Assembly (NCBI GenBank): GCA_011250595.1
Contig: JAANMP010000003.1
Coordinates: 62,001-126,000 of the forward strand
Length of the DNA stretch: 64,000 nucleotides
Direction: 5' to 3'
From: Bacillus sp. MM2020_1
GTDB lineage: Bacteria > Bacillota > Bacilli > Bacillales > Cytobacillaceae
The position numbers and the translations under genes are program-made. Under the pieces are notes generated by a model. That model made no database searches, was not told the origin of the DNA, and worked only from the letters and a program-made list of their open reading frames with translations. Every line of letters starts with the position of its first letter. The first letter of the stretch is position 1. Of this stretch, positions 42,167 through 50,588 are shown one piece after another.

Positions 42167-43504
42167 ATGCTACGTAAAAAGGTATATCTTGATCCGCCGA
42201 AGATTCTAGTTCTGGGTTTTGGTTTAATTATTGTCATAGGGGCTTTTTTACTGACCCTGCCGGCTTCGACTGCAAATGGGCAGGGTTTGCCATTTTTAAA
42301 TGCCTTGTTTACTGCCACCTCAGCAACTTGCGTAACCGGTTTGGTTGTCGTCGATACTGGCACCACTTTTACGATGTTCGGGCAAATAACGATATTATGC
42401 ATGATTCAAATCGGAGGCCTTGGATTTATGACGTTTGCTACGTTCTTTGCCTTCTTAGTTGGGAAAAGAATTTCTTTAAAAGAAAGGATTTTACTTCAAG
42501 AATCATTAAATAATCTATCAATGGAGGGGATTGTTCGCTTAGCAAGACGAATTTTGATTTTTACAGCCGTAATTGAGTTAGTCGGTGCCATGCTTTTATC
42601 TATTCGTTTTTCATTTGATATGCCAATCGGGAAGGCAATTTATTATGGAATATTTCATTCGATATCTAATTTTAACAATGCCGGGTTTGACTTAATGGGT
42701 GAGTTTCATAGTTTAACAAGTTATGTTGACGATCCAACCGTTACTCTAACGGTTAGTGCATTAATTATATTAGGTGGGATTGGATTTATCGTTATGAACG
42801 AACTGTTTGAATATCGTGTTTCAAAACGGTTATCACTACATACAAAGATTGTCTTAATGACAAGCACTGTGTTAGTTGTAGTTGGGACGGCAGGTATTTT
42901 TCTGCTAGAATATTCCAACGGTTTAACGCTAAAACCCTTATCGTTATTAGGGAAAATACTTGGGTCATTATTTCAATCTGTAACAGCTAGAACAGCAGGT
43001 GCTAACACGCTAAATATTGCCGATCTGACTCAATCATCTTTATTATTAATCGTCCTTCTAATGTTTGTTGGAGCATCTCCCGGATCGACGGGAGGCGGAA
43101 TAAAAACAACTACATTTACAACACTCATTGGTGCAGTTTGGTCGCAAATTCGCGGGAAAGAAGATGTTATTTTTTACCGTCAGAGAATTGAATATGAAAC
43201 CATTTATAAAGCGTTAACGGTTACATTAAGTGGATTATTTTTAGTAATGCTGATGACACTAATTTTAACTATTTCTGAACATGGGCAAGATTTTTTAGCA
43301 ATCGTATTTGAAGTAACTTCTGCATTTGCTACAGTGGGGCTCTCGATGGGATTGACACCGGAATTATCACCAGTAGGCAAGGCATTAATTATTTTTACCA
43401 TGTTTGCCGGCAGGGTAGGGCCATTAACGATTGCTTATGCAGTGACTATACGCAGAAAGCCTGATGCATTCCGATATCCGAAGGGTAAAATCACAATTGG
43501 GTAG
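42167..43504 (+). CDS. ktrD: Ktr/Trk-family potassium transporter, KtrB/KtrD-like
   Basis: A 445-residue membrane protein from the ATG at 42167 after AAAGGGAG. The four selectivity-filter glycine loops of the SKT superfamily are visible: SATCVTGLVV, FNNAGFDLM, SVTARTAGANTL and SAFATVGLSMG. The segment GASPGSTGGGIKTTT is typical of KtrB. It imports K+ (with Na+ coupling) and works with a cytoplasmic KtrA/KtrC regulator. No such regulator is adjacent, which fits the orphan KtrD arrangement, but KtrB is not excluded. Confidence 0.87.
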   Translation: MLRKKVYLDPPKILVLGFGLIIVIGAFLLTLPASTANGQGLPFLNALFTATSATCVTGLVVVDTGTTFTMFGQITILCMIQIGGLGFMTFATFFAFLVGKRISLKERILLQESLNNLSMEGIVRLARRILIFTAVIELVGAMLLSIRFSFDMPIGKAIYYGIFHSISNFNNAGFDLMGEFHSLTSYVDDPTVTLTVSALIILGGIGFIVMNELFEYRVSKRLSLHTKIVLMTSTVLVVVGTAGIFLLEYSNGLTLKPLSLLGKILGSLFQSVTARTAGANTLNIADLTQSSLLLIVLLMFVGASPGSTGGGIKTTTFTTLIGAVWSQIRGKEDVIFYRQRIEYETIYKALTVTLSGLFLVMLMTLILTISEHGQDFLAIVFEVTSAFATVGLSMGLTPELSPVGKALIIFTMFAGRVGPLTIAYAVTIRRKPDAFRYPKGKITIG

Positions 43505-43538
43505 TATACACACAAGTAATGAGATTGGAGAGATGAGA

Positions 43539-44687
43539 ATGAACTTTCAAGAACTAGATACATTGGATGCACGAATAGATCTTATGAGAAAGCTTGCAAA
43601 AGATTTCCTCGTACGAGCACATCAGGTTGATATAGAAGGCAGTTTTCCGTTTGCAAATATCCAGGACCTAAAAGATACAGGATACACGACTTTAACTGTT
43701 CCATCTATGTATGGGGGGAAGGAGATCTCACTCTATGAGTTAATTCGACTTCAAGAAACGATGGCGGAAGGTGACGGAGCAACCGCTCTTTCCGTTGGCT
43801 GGCATATGGGGATAATCATGAATTTACATGAAAAAAACTCATGGAAGGAGTCAATCTTTAGATATCTTTGTGAACAAGTGAAAAATGGTGCACTAATCAA
43901 TAGTGCTCAAAGTGAACCAAAGACAGGTAGTCCTACGCGAGGCGGGAGACCAGAAACAACGGCTGAAAAAGTAATGGATGGCTGGGTTATTAATGGAAGG
44001 AAAACATTTACGACAATGTCGCCCGTCCTAGATTTCTTTATTGTTAGTGCAACAATCAAAGAGACAAATGATGTCGCCAATTTTCTTATTCCACGGCCAA
44101 CAAATGGATTGAATATAGAGGAAACTTGGGATAGTATCGCATTAAAAGGAACAGGAAGTCATGACTTAATTTTGGATAATTGTTTAGTAGAAAGTGAATA
44201 TTTAGTCGAGGAGTTTAGCTCTAACGCAAAAAGGGCAAATGGCTGGCTCCTCCATATACCAGCATGTTATCTTGGTATAGCAAAAGCAGCGCAAAGATAT
44301 GCGATTCAATTCGCTAAGGACTATTCCCCGAATAGTATTCTTGGACCAATCATCGATTTACCAAATGTTCAGCAAAAACTTGGTGAAGTTGAGTTAAAAT
44401 TAATGCAGTCCGAATACATCTTATATGGGGTTGCAAGACAATGGGACCTTACAAACGATGATGGTCGGGAAAAGATGGGAGCAGCTTTAGGAGCTGCCAA
44501 ATTATCTGTTACGAATATGGCAATCGAGGTTGTTGATTTGGCAATGAGAATCGTGGGTGCAAAAAGTCTTTCAATGAAAAACCCGTTACAACGATATTAT
44601 CGAGACGTAAGAGCGGGTCTGCATAATCCACCAATGGATGATATGACGATCCAATTATTAGCTAAGAATAGTATTTTAAACCATTAA
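43539..44687 (+). CDS. Acyl-CoA dehydrogenase family protein
   Basis: A 382-residue flavoprotein starting at the ATG eight bases after GGAG. It shows the fold order of acyl-CoA dehydrogenases: an N-terminal helical domain, INSAQSEPKTGSPTRGG and GWVINGRKTFTT (FAD/substrate region), SIALKGTGSHDLILDN, and a C-terminal helical domain with RIVGAKSLSMKNPLQRYYRDVRAG. It resembles the B. subtilis YdbM or DszC-like branch more than classical fatty-acid enzymes. A monooxygenase or dehydrogenase role is equally possible. Monocistronic, 35 bases after ktrD. Confidence 0.82.
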   Translation: MNFQELDTLDARIDLMRKLAKDFLVRAHQVDIEGSFPFANIQDLKDTGYTTLTVPSMYGGKEISLYELIRLQETMAEGDGATALSVGWHMGIIMNLHEKNSWKESIFRYLCEQVKNGALINSAQSEPKTGSPTRGGRPETTAEKVMDGWVINGRKTFTTMSPVLDFFIVSATIKETNDVANFLIPRPTNGLNIEETWDSIALKGTGSHDLILDNCLVESEYLVEEFSSNAKRANGWLLHIPACYLGIAKAAQRYAIQFAKDYSPNSILGPIIDLPNVQQKLGEVELKLMQSEYILYGVARQWDLTNDDGREKMGAALGAAKLSVTNMAIEVVDLAMRIVGAKSLSMKNPLQRYYRDVRAGLHNPPMDDMTIQLLAKNSILNH

Positions 44688-44693
44688 CATAAT

Positions 44694-44722
44694 AGACCAT
44701 CTTTTCTTTGAAAAGATGGTCT
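44694..44722. terminator. Hairpin between the acyl-CoA dehydrogenase and sspH genes
   Basis: AGACCATCTTTT pairs perfectly with AAAAGATGGTCT across five bases. There is no T tract on either side, so terminator activity is unsure. Confidence 0.5.
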
Positions 44723-44728
44723 GAAAAA

Positions 44729-44908
44729 TTATTCTTCGATAAGTTCTCCAATATCTACTACGGAGCGTTCTTCCAAAGGGCCGCGTAAATGTACTGTTGC
44801 TGTATGTCCCTCTTCATTTAATTGATCAATCCATACAGATGCACCATTATATTTGACCTCAATATCTGCAGATGATGATAGAATTTGTTTTACTCGGTTA
44901 ATATTCAT
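44729..44908 (-). CDS. sspH: Small acid-soluble spore protein, H type
   Basis: A 59-residue protein starting MNINRVKQILSSSADIEVKYNGASVWI, with VHLRGPLEERSVVDIGEL at its end. This matches the SspH family of minor spore-core proteins, about 59 residues in B. subtilis. The ATG at 44908 follows GGAGTGA. Expected to be made in the forespore under sigma-G; no promoter was confidently identified. Confidence 0.82.
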   Translation of the reverse strand: MNINRVKQILSSSADIEVKYNGASVWIDQLNEEGHTATVHLRGPLEERSVVDIGELIEE

Positions 44909-45009
44909 TACATTCACTCCTATGGAAATAGTCATTTATTTAACATCATTTCATTCCATTCAAATCCAATTGCAATTGCTTTCTTCTATTATATATCAGG
45001 CTTTATACT

Positions 45010-45192
45010 TCAATAAGGATAGTCGATATGTATACCATTGATAGTTCCGGGCTCGTCAATATCTCCTAAGCTATTCAGATAATTATCTAGCTCAACTTGG
45101 AGATCTTTCGGAGCGCCAGGCTTTAAGTGCCAATTCCCCGGTTCATCAACAAAATACGGACTTTTTGTGAATTCAGGCCTAATTCTGGGCAT
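45010..45192 (-). CDS. Hypothetical protein (60 aa)
   Basis: ATG at 45192 with GGAGAAC just upstream. The residues PRIRPEFTKSPYFVDEPGNWHLKPGAPKD and a Pro/Tyr-rich end (GIHIDYPY) suggest a small extended cytoplasmic protein with no membrane segment. No family recognised. The following 45193-45648 stretch is AT-rich and holds no convincing gene; a TATAGT -10-like element precedes ltaS near 45590. Confidence 0.6.
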   Translation of the reverse strand: MPRIRPEFTKSPYFVDEPGNWHLKPGAPKDLQVELDNYLNSLGDIDEPGTINGIHIDYPY

Positions 45193-45648
45193 AATGTTCT
45201 CCTTTTTAATTTTTTCTACTTTCCTTTTGTTTATGCTATCCAATGTATAATGAGTTCATTCACGTATATCTTTAAGCTTACATCTGCTAAATATAAGTCT
45301 ATCTTCATATTGCTCCCTAATCCATTCAGGTTTATGATAGGTTGCAATGAAGTCTTATGAAAAAATTGAAACTAAATATCATTTATTTCGTCTTATATTA
45401 TTGAAGATTGAAATCAGTCATGTCCAACTGATAACTGACATAAAAATAAAATATGATTAATAAGAAATGACCAATCAATTTACAGGGATGAATGTGTTTG
45501 TCGAAAAAGTTAATCTGTGTAGATTTTTGTTGGAAAGAGGAGATAAAAACAGCATGATATATGTTTTTATTTTTATTAGAAATGTGATATAGTAATTGAG
45601 GTTCGTTTACCGAAGCTTAATTGGTAAGTGAGGGGAGAATTTTTTAAA

Positions 45649-47598
45649 ATGAATAAAATTAGACTACCTAAAATATTAAAAAATAGTCATATTACATTCT
45701 TTGCAGCGGCTGTATTATTATTTTGGATCAAGACCTATGCTGCATATCAAATTGAATTTAACTTAGGTATTGAAAATAACTTGCAAAAGTTTTTGCTTTT
45801 GATTAATCCATTAAGTTCAGCGCTCTTCTTCTTTGGTATAGCACTGCTTTTTAAGAAGCGCTCGAAGATGATCATGATTTTTATTAATTTCTTTTTATCA
45901 TTCTTATTGTACGCGAATATTGCCTATTATCGTTTCTTTAATGATTTCATTACAGTCCCAGTGTTAATGCAAACCAAAACGAATGCCGGACAACTTGGGG
46001 ACAGTGCGCTGTCATTAATGTCACCATTTGATATTTTTTATTTTACCGATATGTTCATCATGATTGCATTAGCACTAACAGTTTTCAAGAAAGTTACGGT
46101 AACGAGCAGAAAAACCTATAAAATCGTCCTATTATTTTCAATCACTACTTTTCTATTTAATTTAGGTTTAGCTGAGAAAGATCGTCCACAGTTGCTGTCA
46201 CGTTCTTTTGACCGAAATTATTTAGTAAAGTACCTTGGTGCATACAACTTTACCATTTATGATGTTATCCAAAATATTAAATCATCAAGTCAGCGTGCAT
46301 TGGCTGATAGCAGCGATATTACAGATGTTGAGAACTATCGAAAAGCAAACTATGCCGCACCTAATCCGAAGTATTTCGGGAAAGCTAAGGGTATGAATGT
46401 CGTCTATATTTCAATGGAATCTTTTCAAAGCTTTATGATTGATTATAAAATGCCTAACGGACAAGAAGTAACGCCATTTTTGAATTCTTTGGCACATGAT
46501 AATAATACCTTCTATTTTGATAATTTTTATCATCAAACAGGTCAAGGGAAAACATCAGATGCCGAATTCCTGATGGAAAATTCTTTATATCCGATGGCAC
46601 AAGGTGCTGTATTTGTTAACAAAGCCCAAAACACCTATCAAGCGATGCCTTCTATTCTAAAAGGACAGGGGTATAGTTCGGCTGTGTTACATGGAAACTA
46701 CAAAACATTCTGGAACCGAAACGTAATTTATAAAGCATTTGGATACGATCAATTCTTTGATGCAGAATACTACAGCATGTCAGATGAAAATACAAAAAAC
46801 TATGGAATGAAAGATAAACCTTTTTTTAAAGAATCTATTCCATTGCTTGAAAGCTTAAAGCAGCCGTTCTATACAAAGTTTATTTCATTATCTAATCATT
46901 TCCCATTTGAAATGGATCCGGAAGATACTAACTTTCCTGCCGGGGATTATGGTGATACTGTTGTAAACCAATATTTCCAATCCGCAAACTATATGGATCA
47001 GGCATTTGAGCAATTCTTTAATGACTTAAAAGCAAACGGTATGTATGATAATACAATCATTGTTATGTATGGTGACCATTACGGTATCTCTGAAAACCAT
47101 AATGATGCAATGGCAAAGGTTATGGGGGTCGACGAAATCACTCCTGCAATCAATGCGAAATTACAACGAGTTCCATTATTTATTCATGTCCCTGGTGTAA
47201 AGGGCGGTGTTCAACACCAGGTGGGCGGGGAAGTAGATGTCCGTCCAACCGTTCTTCATTTATTAGGCATTGATACGAAGGATTATATGGAATTTGGTTC
47301 TGATTTACTTTCTAAACAACACCGTAATTGGGCATTATTCAGGAACGGTGACTTTGTAAGCTCTGATGTTATCCAGATTAATGAAAAATGTTATGCATCT
47401 GAAACTGGACTATTATTAGAAGATAATACTACTTGTAAAGATGTTGATACCAAGGTTAATACTGAGTTAAACATGTCCGATGAAATTGTTTACAAAGACC
47501 TGCTGCGGTTTTATAAGCCAGAAGGATATACACCAATTAATCCAAATGATTATGAGTATTTAGGGCCTAAAGGTGTTAAAGTGATAGAAGAAAAGTAA
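45649..47598 (+). CDS. ltaS: Lipoteichoic acid synthase-type glycerol-phosphate transferase
   Basis: A 649-residue protein, ATG after AGGGGAGA. Five N-terminal membrane helices (residues about 10-195) are followed by an extracellular sulfatase-like domain. That domain carries VVYISMESFQSF (metal-binding Glu), HQTGQGKTSDAEFL (nucleophilic Thr), FISLSNHFPFEM (His) and VMYGDHYGISENHN (Asp, His). It polymerises glycerol phosphate from phosphatidylglycerol onto the lipid anchor. Several bacilli carry LtaS paralogues (YqgS, YfnI, YvgJ) and I cannot say which this is. Confidence 0.92.
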   Translation: MNKIRLPKILKNSHITFFAAAVLLFWIKTYAAYQIEFNLGIENNLQKFLLLINPLSSALFFFGIALLFKKRSKMIMIFINFFLSFLLYANIAYYRFFNDFITVPVLMQTKTNAGQLGDSALSLMSPFDIFYFTDMFIMIALALTVFKKVTVTSRKTYKIVLLFSITTFLFNLGLAEKDRPQLLSRSFDRNYLVKYLGAYNFTIYDVIQNIKSSSQRALADSSDITDVENYRKANYAAPNPKYFGKAKGMNVVYISMESFQSFMIDYKMPNGQEVTPFLNSLAHDNNTFYFDNFYHQTGQGKTSDAEFLMENSLYPMAQGAVFVNKAQNTYQAMPSILKGQGYSSAVLHGNYKTFWNRNVIYKAFGYDQFFDAEYYSMSDENTKNYGMKDKPFFKESIPLLESLKQPFYTKFISLSNHFPFEMDPEDTNFPAGDYGDTVVNQYFQSANYMDQAFEQFFNDLKANGMYDNTIIVMYGDHYGISENHNDAMAKVMGVDEITPAINAKLQRVPLFIHVPGVKGGVQHQVGGEVDVRPTVLHLLGIDTKDYMEFGSDLLSKQHRNWALFRNGDFVSSDVIQINEKCYASETGLLLEDNTTCKDVDTKVNTELNMSDEIVYKDLLRFYKPEGYTPINPNDYEYLGPKGVKVIEEK

Positions 47599-47607
47599 CT
47601 TTATCAA

Positions 47608-47645
47608 AAGAGAGAGAAGAATCGCCAGCTTCTCTCTTTTTATTT
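47608..47645 (+). terminator. Terminator of ltaS
   Basis: AAGAGAGAGAAG pairs with CTTCTCTCTTTT, then TATTTTT. Confidence 0.75.
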
Positions 47646-47701
47646 TTGATCTAAAAAAGTATTGAAATAGATGGTATAAATCATTTTAAGGGGCACTTTT
47701 T

Positions 47702-48607
47702 ATGAACAATAGATTTCTCCAATTAATATTTTCTCTAATTGTAATTATCCCTATCCTGCTCGCAGGTTGCTCTGGAACAGAACCAACTAAAGTAAAAAGT
47801 GAAGATAAAACTTCCTCTGTTGTAAAAAACAATGAAGATCACACGAATGAAACGAACGAACCAAAGGCTCAATCACAATCTCAAACAGAAGTACCTGCTA
47901 AATCGAAAATCACTAATAAGAAATTACTCCCTGCAACCATCGTTAAAAATGTGGATGGAGATACCATTAATATTAGCCTTAATGGGAAAATCGAAAAGGT
48001 AAGAATGCTTTGTGTTGATACTCCTGAAACACATCACCCTCGGTTAGGGGTACAGCCATTTGGACCGGAAGCATCCGCGTATACCAAAAAAATTCTCCCC
48101 GTTGGGACCAAAGTTGAAATTGAACCTGGTATAGGGGATGGCCGTGATAAATATGGGCGCTTACTTGCCTATATTTACGTCAATGGAAAAATGTTTAATG
48201 AATTGCTGCTTGAACAAGGCCTAGCTCGTGTGGCTTATATTTATGCGCCAAATACCCAATATGTAGATGAATTTTATGCAATCCAAAAGAAAGCACAAAA
48301 AAAAGGTGTGGGCATCTGGTCGATTGAAAATTATGCTCAAGAGGATGGGTATAATACAGATAATGTTGACAAACCGGAAGATAAAAGTATAAATTCAAAA
48401 GCTCCTTCAGAGAACAACTATCAAAATAACCCAAGCGATGATCAAGAAACAAACTTAGATTGTAAAGGCAAGATTAAAGGGAACGCGAATTCCCATATCT
48501 ACCATGTACCTGGTGGGAGTTTTTATGACTCCACCACCGACAATATCGTCTGGTTTTGTTCAGAAAAAGAAGCACAGGATAAGGGATACAGAAAGTCTAA
48601 GAGGTGA
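47702..48607 (+). CDS. Lipoprotein thermonuclease with C-terminal Cys-containing domain
   Basis: A 301-residue protein with a lipoprotein signal ending LLAGCSG (lipidated Cys). A low-complexity linker rich in Asn, Glu and Gln follows (residues about 30-78). The staphylococcal-nuclease domain then has ATIVKNVDGDTINI, RMLCVDTPETHHP, DKYGRLLAYIYVNG and NELLLEQGLARV, including the calcium-binding Asp and catalytic Arg/Glu positions. After a second linker comes a 45-residue tail with CKGKIKGNANSHIYHVPGG and FCSEKEAQDKGYRKS, an Ada-like/excalibur-type motif often at the end of Bacillus YncB-like nucleases. Likely a cell-surface DNA/RNA nuclease. Confidence 0.88.
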   Translation: MNNRFLQLIFSLIVIIPILLAGCSGTEPTKVKSEDKTSSVVKNNEDHTNETNEPKAQSQSQTEVPAKSKITNKKLLPATIVKNVDGDTINISLNGKIEKVRMLCVDTPETHHPRLGVQPFGPEASAYTKKILPVGTKVEIEPGIGDGRDKYGRLLAYIYVNGKMFNELLLEQGLARVAYIYAPNTQYVDEFYAIQKKAQKKGVGIWSIENYAQEDGYNTDNVDKPEDKSINSKAPSENNYQNNPSDDQETNLDCKGKIKGNANSHIYHVPGGSFYDSTTDNIVWFCSEKEAQDKGYRKSKR

Positions 48608-48626
48608 GATATTTTCTTCAATTGAA

Positions 48627-48661
48627 CAGAGGGCATTTAGATGCCTTCTGGTTTTTTTTTA
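48627..48661 (+). terminator. Terminator of the nuclease gene
   Basis: CAGAGGGCAT pairs with ATGCCTTCTG (one G-T pair) around TTAG, followed by ten T. Confidence 0.85.
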
Positions 48662-48738
48662 TAAAAAATAGCCATCTACCAATTGTTATCATATAATAGA
48701 TAAAATAATTATTTTGAAAAAGTTAGGAGAGATATCGC

Positions 48739-49251
48739 ATGAGAGACGTTACCCTATTAAATATATTTGAACATCATATTGCCCAAAAATATTTGAACCG
48801 CTCAGGTCTTGCCCATGCGATTGCTGTCGCTTATCACGCCTTCCAGTTAGGAAAAGAGCATCATTTAGATGTGGATATTGCCGCAAAAGCAGGGCTGCTC
48901 CATGATATGGGCCATTATACATGGTATAAAAATGGTAAATGGGATTATGACTTATACAAACAAAACGATATTCATCCAATAAAAGGGGCAGAGCGGGCAC
49001 ATAAGCTCCTAATTCGACTCGGTGAAAACCCAATCAAAGCAAAAACAATTGCCCTCGCGATTTTATTTCATACTGACTCTTTTCTCCCATCAAACGATAT
49101 CGTTCGGACCCCGTTACAACAAATTGTTAAATGGGCAGATGAAAAAGATGAAGAAGAAGGCGGCATGCACCATTACCGAACCATTGAATATGAACGTGCA
49201 AAACAAAGCATTATCCGCTTAGACGAATGGATTGACAAAAATATAGACTAA
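48739..49251 (+). CDS. HD-domain phosphohydrolase
   Basis: A 170-residue protein with the HD metal site LLHDMGHYTW (His55-Asp56), an upstream His in GLAHAIAVAYHA, and a later ILFHTDSF and VKWADEKDE. Such single-domain proteins hydrolyse nucleotides or other phosphoesters; the substrate is unknown. AGGAGAG precedes the ATG. The gene ends directly at the left terminus of the element described next. Confidence 0.82.
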   Translation: MRDVTLLNIFEHHIAQKYLNRSGLAHAIAVAYHAFQLGKEHHLDVDIAAKAGLLHDMGHYTWYKNGKWDYDLYKQNDIHPIKGAERAHKLLIRLGENPIKAKTIALAILFHTDSFLPSNDIVRTPLQQIVKWADEKDEEEGGMHHYRTIEYERAKQSIIRLDEWIDKNID

Positions 49252-49399
49252 AAAAAAGGCGGTGCAGTTAATTGCTAACGGGTTCACTTGTGGGGTGCAA
49301 AAATGGAAATAACAAGTCAAATCAATGGCTCATTCACCAGTTTTTCACCACCTAATTCGCTGGACAATTCATAGATGTTTTTCCAACTTTCTTTCCAAA

Positions 49400-49645
49400 G
49401 GTTTTTGTCCTTCATCAGCTTTATGAAGGACATTTCTCTTGATTTCCTACGGGTTTTTGTCCTTCATCAGCTTTATGAAGGACATTTCTCTTGATTTCCT
49501 ACGGGTTTTTGTCCTTCATCGGCTTTATGAAGGACATTTCTCTTGATTTCCTACGGGTTTTTGTCCTTCATCGGCTTTATGAAAGACATTTCTCTTGATT
49601 TCCTATGGAGTTTTGTCCTTCATCAGCTTTATATAGGACATTTTC
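49400..49645. repeat. Tandem array of a 52-bp hairpin unit
   Basis: Five units start about 49402, 49454, 49506, 49558 and 49610, exactly 52 bp apart. Each unit holds TGTCCTTCAT and ATGAAGGACA flanking a 7-base loop, a 10-bp hairpin (the fourth and fifth units carry changes), plus TTTCTCTTGATTTCCTACGG. The array lies inside the candidate element. Confidence 0.9.
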
Positions 49646-49797
49646 TTGATGTGCAATAAAACTTCAAAACATCTTCACCATAAAACACACCAAATTCACA
49701 TACACTCCAATAATTATTTCCCTCTTTGAAATTATCTTGCGAAGTCTGATGAGAATAAGACCCAAAAATACCATCAAAACTTGATATGATATCAAAA

Positions 49798-49836
49798 AAA
49801 CACACTGTGATTTCTTATTTGAAATACAGTGTGTTT
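49798..49836. other. Long hairpin inside the candidate element
   Basis: AAACACACTGT and ACAGTGTGTTT enclose a second stem ATTTC/GAAAT, giving about 16 pairs. It could terminate transcription from either side. Confidence 0.6.
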
Positions 49837-49908
49837 GTCTTAAGAATTGTTTGTTTGAACCTCTGAAGTGAACCCGTTAGTTAATTGCACCGTCTTTATT
49901 ATAAAGGT

Positions 49909-50385
49909 TTACATTCTAGTAAATCCTTCTTCCTGAAGAAAAGTTTCTGCTTCCTCATATGTATCAAAACTTGCATCAAGGTTCAGGCCAAAATATATAT
50001 TCCAAGAATCATTTTCATTAATTAAAACGAGGAGATTTTTCTTACTATCGACCCAGCGCTCCTCCTTTGAATCACCGATAATTGCTTCTTCTGTCGTTGT
50101 TTTCTCGACTGGAGATAGGGCTTGAATCGATTGTTTTAGCACTTTACGGAGCTGTTCTTCGGAGAAATCACGGATATTGACCATCCCCTTTTCATCCGTA
50201 TCATAATTCTCCAACATTCCTGCATAAACAAATCCATTCCCATTTGGGTGTAAATGATAAATAATGTTTTTCTTATCTGAGATACTGCCTTCGAATTGAA
50301 AATTGATGCGTCCAAGAGATACATTTTTGCGCTCCAATTCTGGAAATGATTCGATTATAGCTAATTTTTCATTAAATGTAAGCAT
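49909..50385 (-). CDS. Conserved hypothetical protein (158 aa)
   Basis: ATG at 50385 follows GGAGGAAACT. The N-terminal part (TFNEKLAIIESFPELERKNVSLGRINFQFEGS) and middle (IIYHLHPNGNGFVYAGML, NIRDFSEEQLRKVLKQSI) look like a soluble alpha/beta protein. The C-terminal third (NLLVLINENDSWNIYFGLNLDASFDTYEEAETFL) looks like a small separate domain. No family recognised, no signal peptide, no membrane segment. Confidence 0.65.
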   Translation of the reverse strand: MLTFNEKLAIIESFPELERKNVSLGRINFQFEGSISDKKNIIYHLHPNGNGFVYAGMLENYDTDEKGMVNIRDFSEEQLRKVLKQSIQALSPVEKTTTEEAIIGDSKEERWVDSKKNLLVLINENDSWNIYFGLNLDASFDTYEEAETFLQEEGFTRM

Positions 50386-50588
50386 AGTTTCCTCCAATAT
50401 TTAAGTCAATCTCATTCATCATACAGATATTTTACCCAAACGTAAAACCTTTAAAAAAAAGAGTCGCTGCGGAGACGTTTTTTAGAGAATATATTGAAAA
50501 TATTTATAGATAGTGTAAAATTACACTATAGAGGAAAAATAAGGATACTGATTTTTAAGGGAATCCATTATGAAGGTGGGGAGATTTT

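Larger units (their letters stand above)
49254..49898. mobile_element. Candidate non-coding element with terminal inverted repeats (MITE-like)
   Basis: About 640 bases with no reading frame, filling the whole gap between two convergent genes. The ends are inverted: CGGTGCAGTTAATTGC TAACGGGTTCACT at 49260-49288 mirrors AGTGAACCCGTTAG TTAATTGCACCG at 49867-49892, with AAAGRCGG-type extension outside. Inside are a 52-bp tandem array and a long hairpin. No transposase and no clear target-site duplication were seen, so a MITE or IS remnant is an inference. Confidence 0.55.

Noticed and set aside
44853-45041. Plus-strand frame opposite the sspH gene
   Set aside because: It lies opposite sspH and the 60-residue gene and has no RBS or family match.
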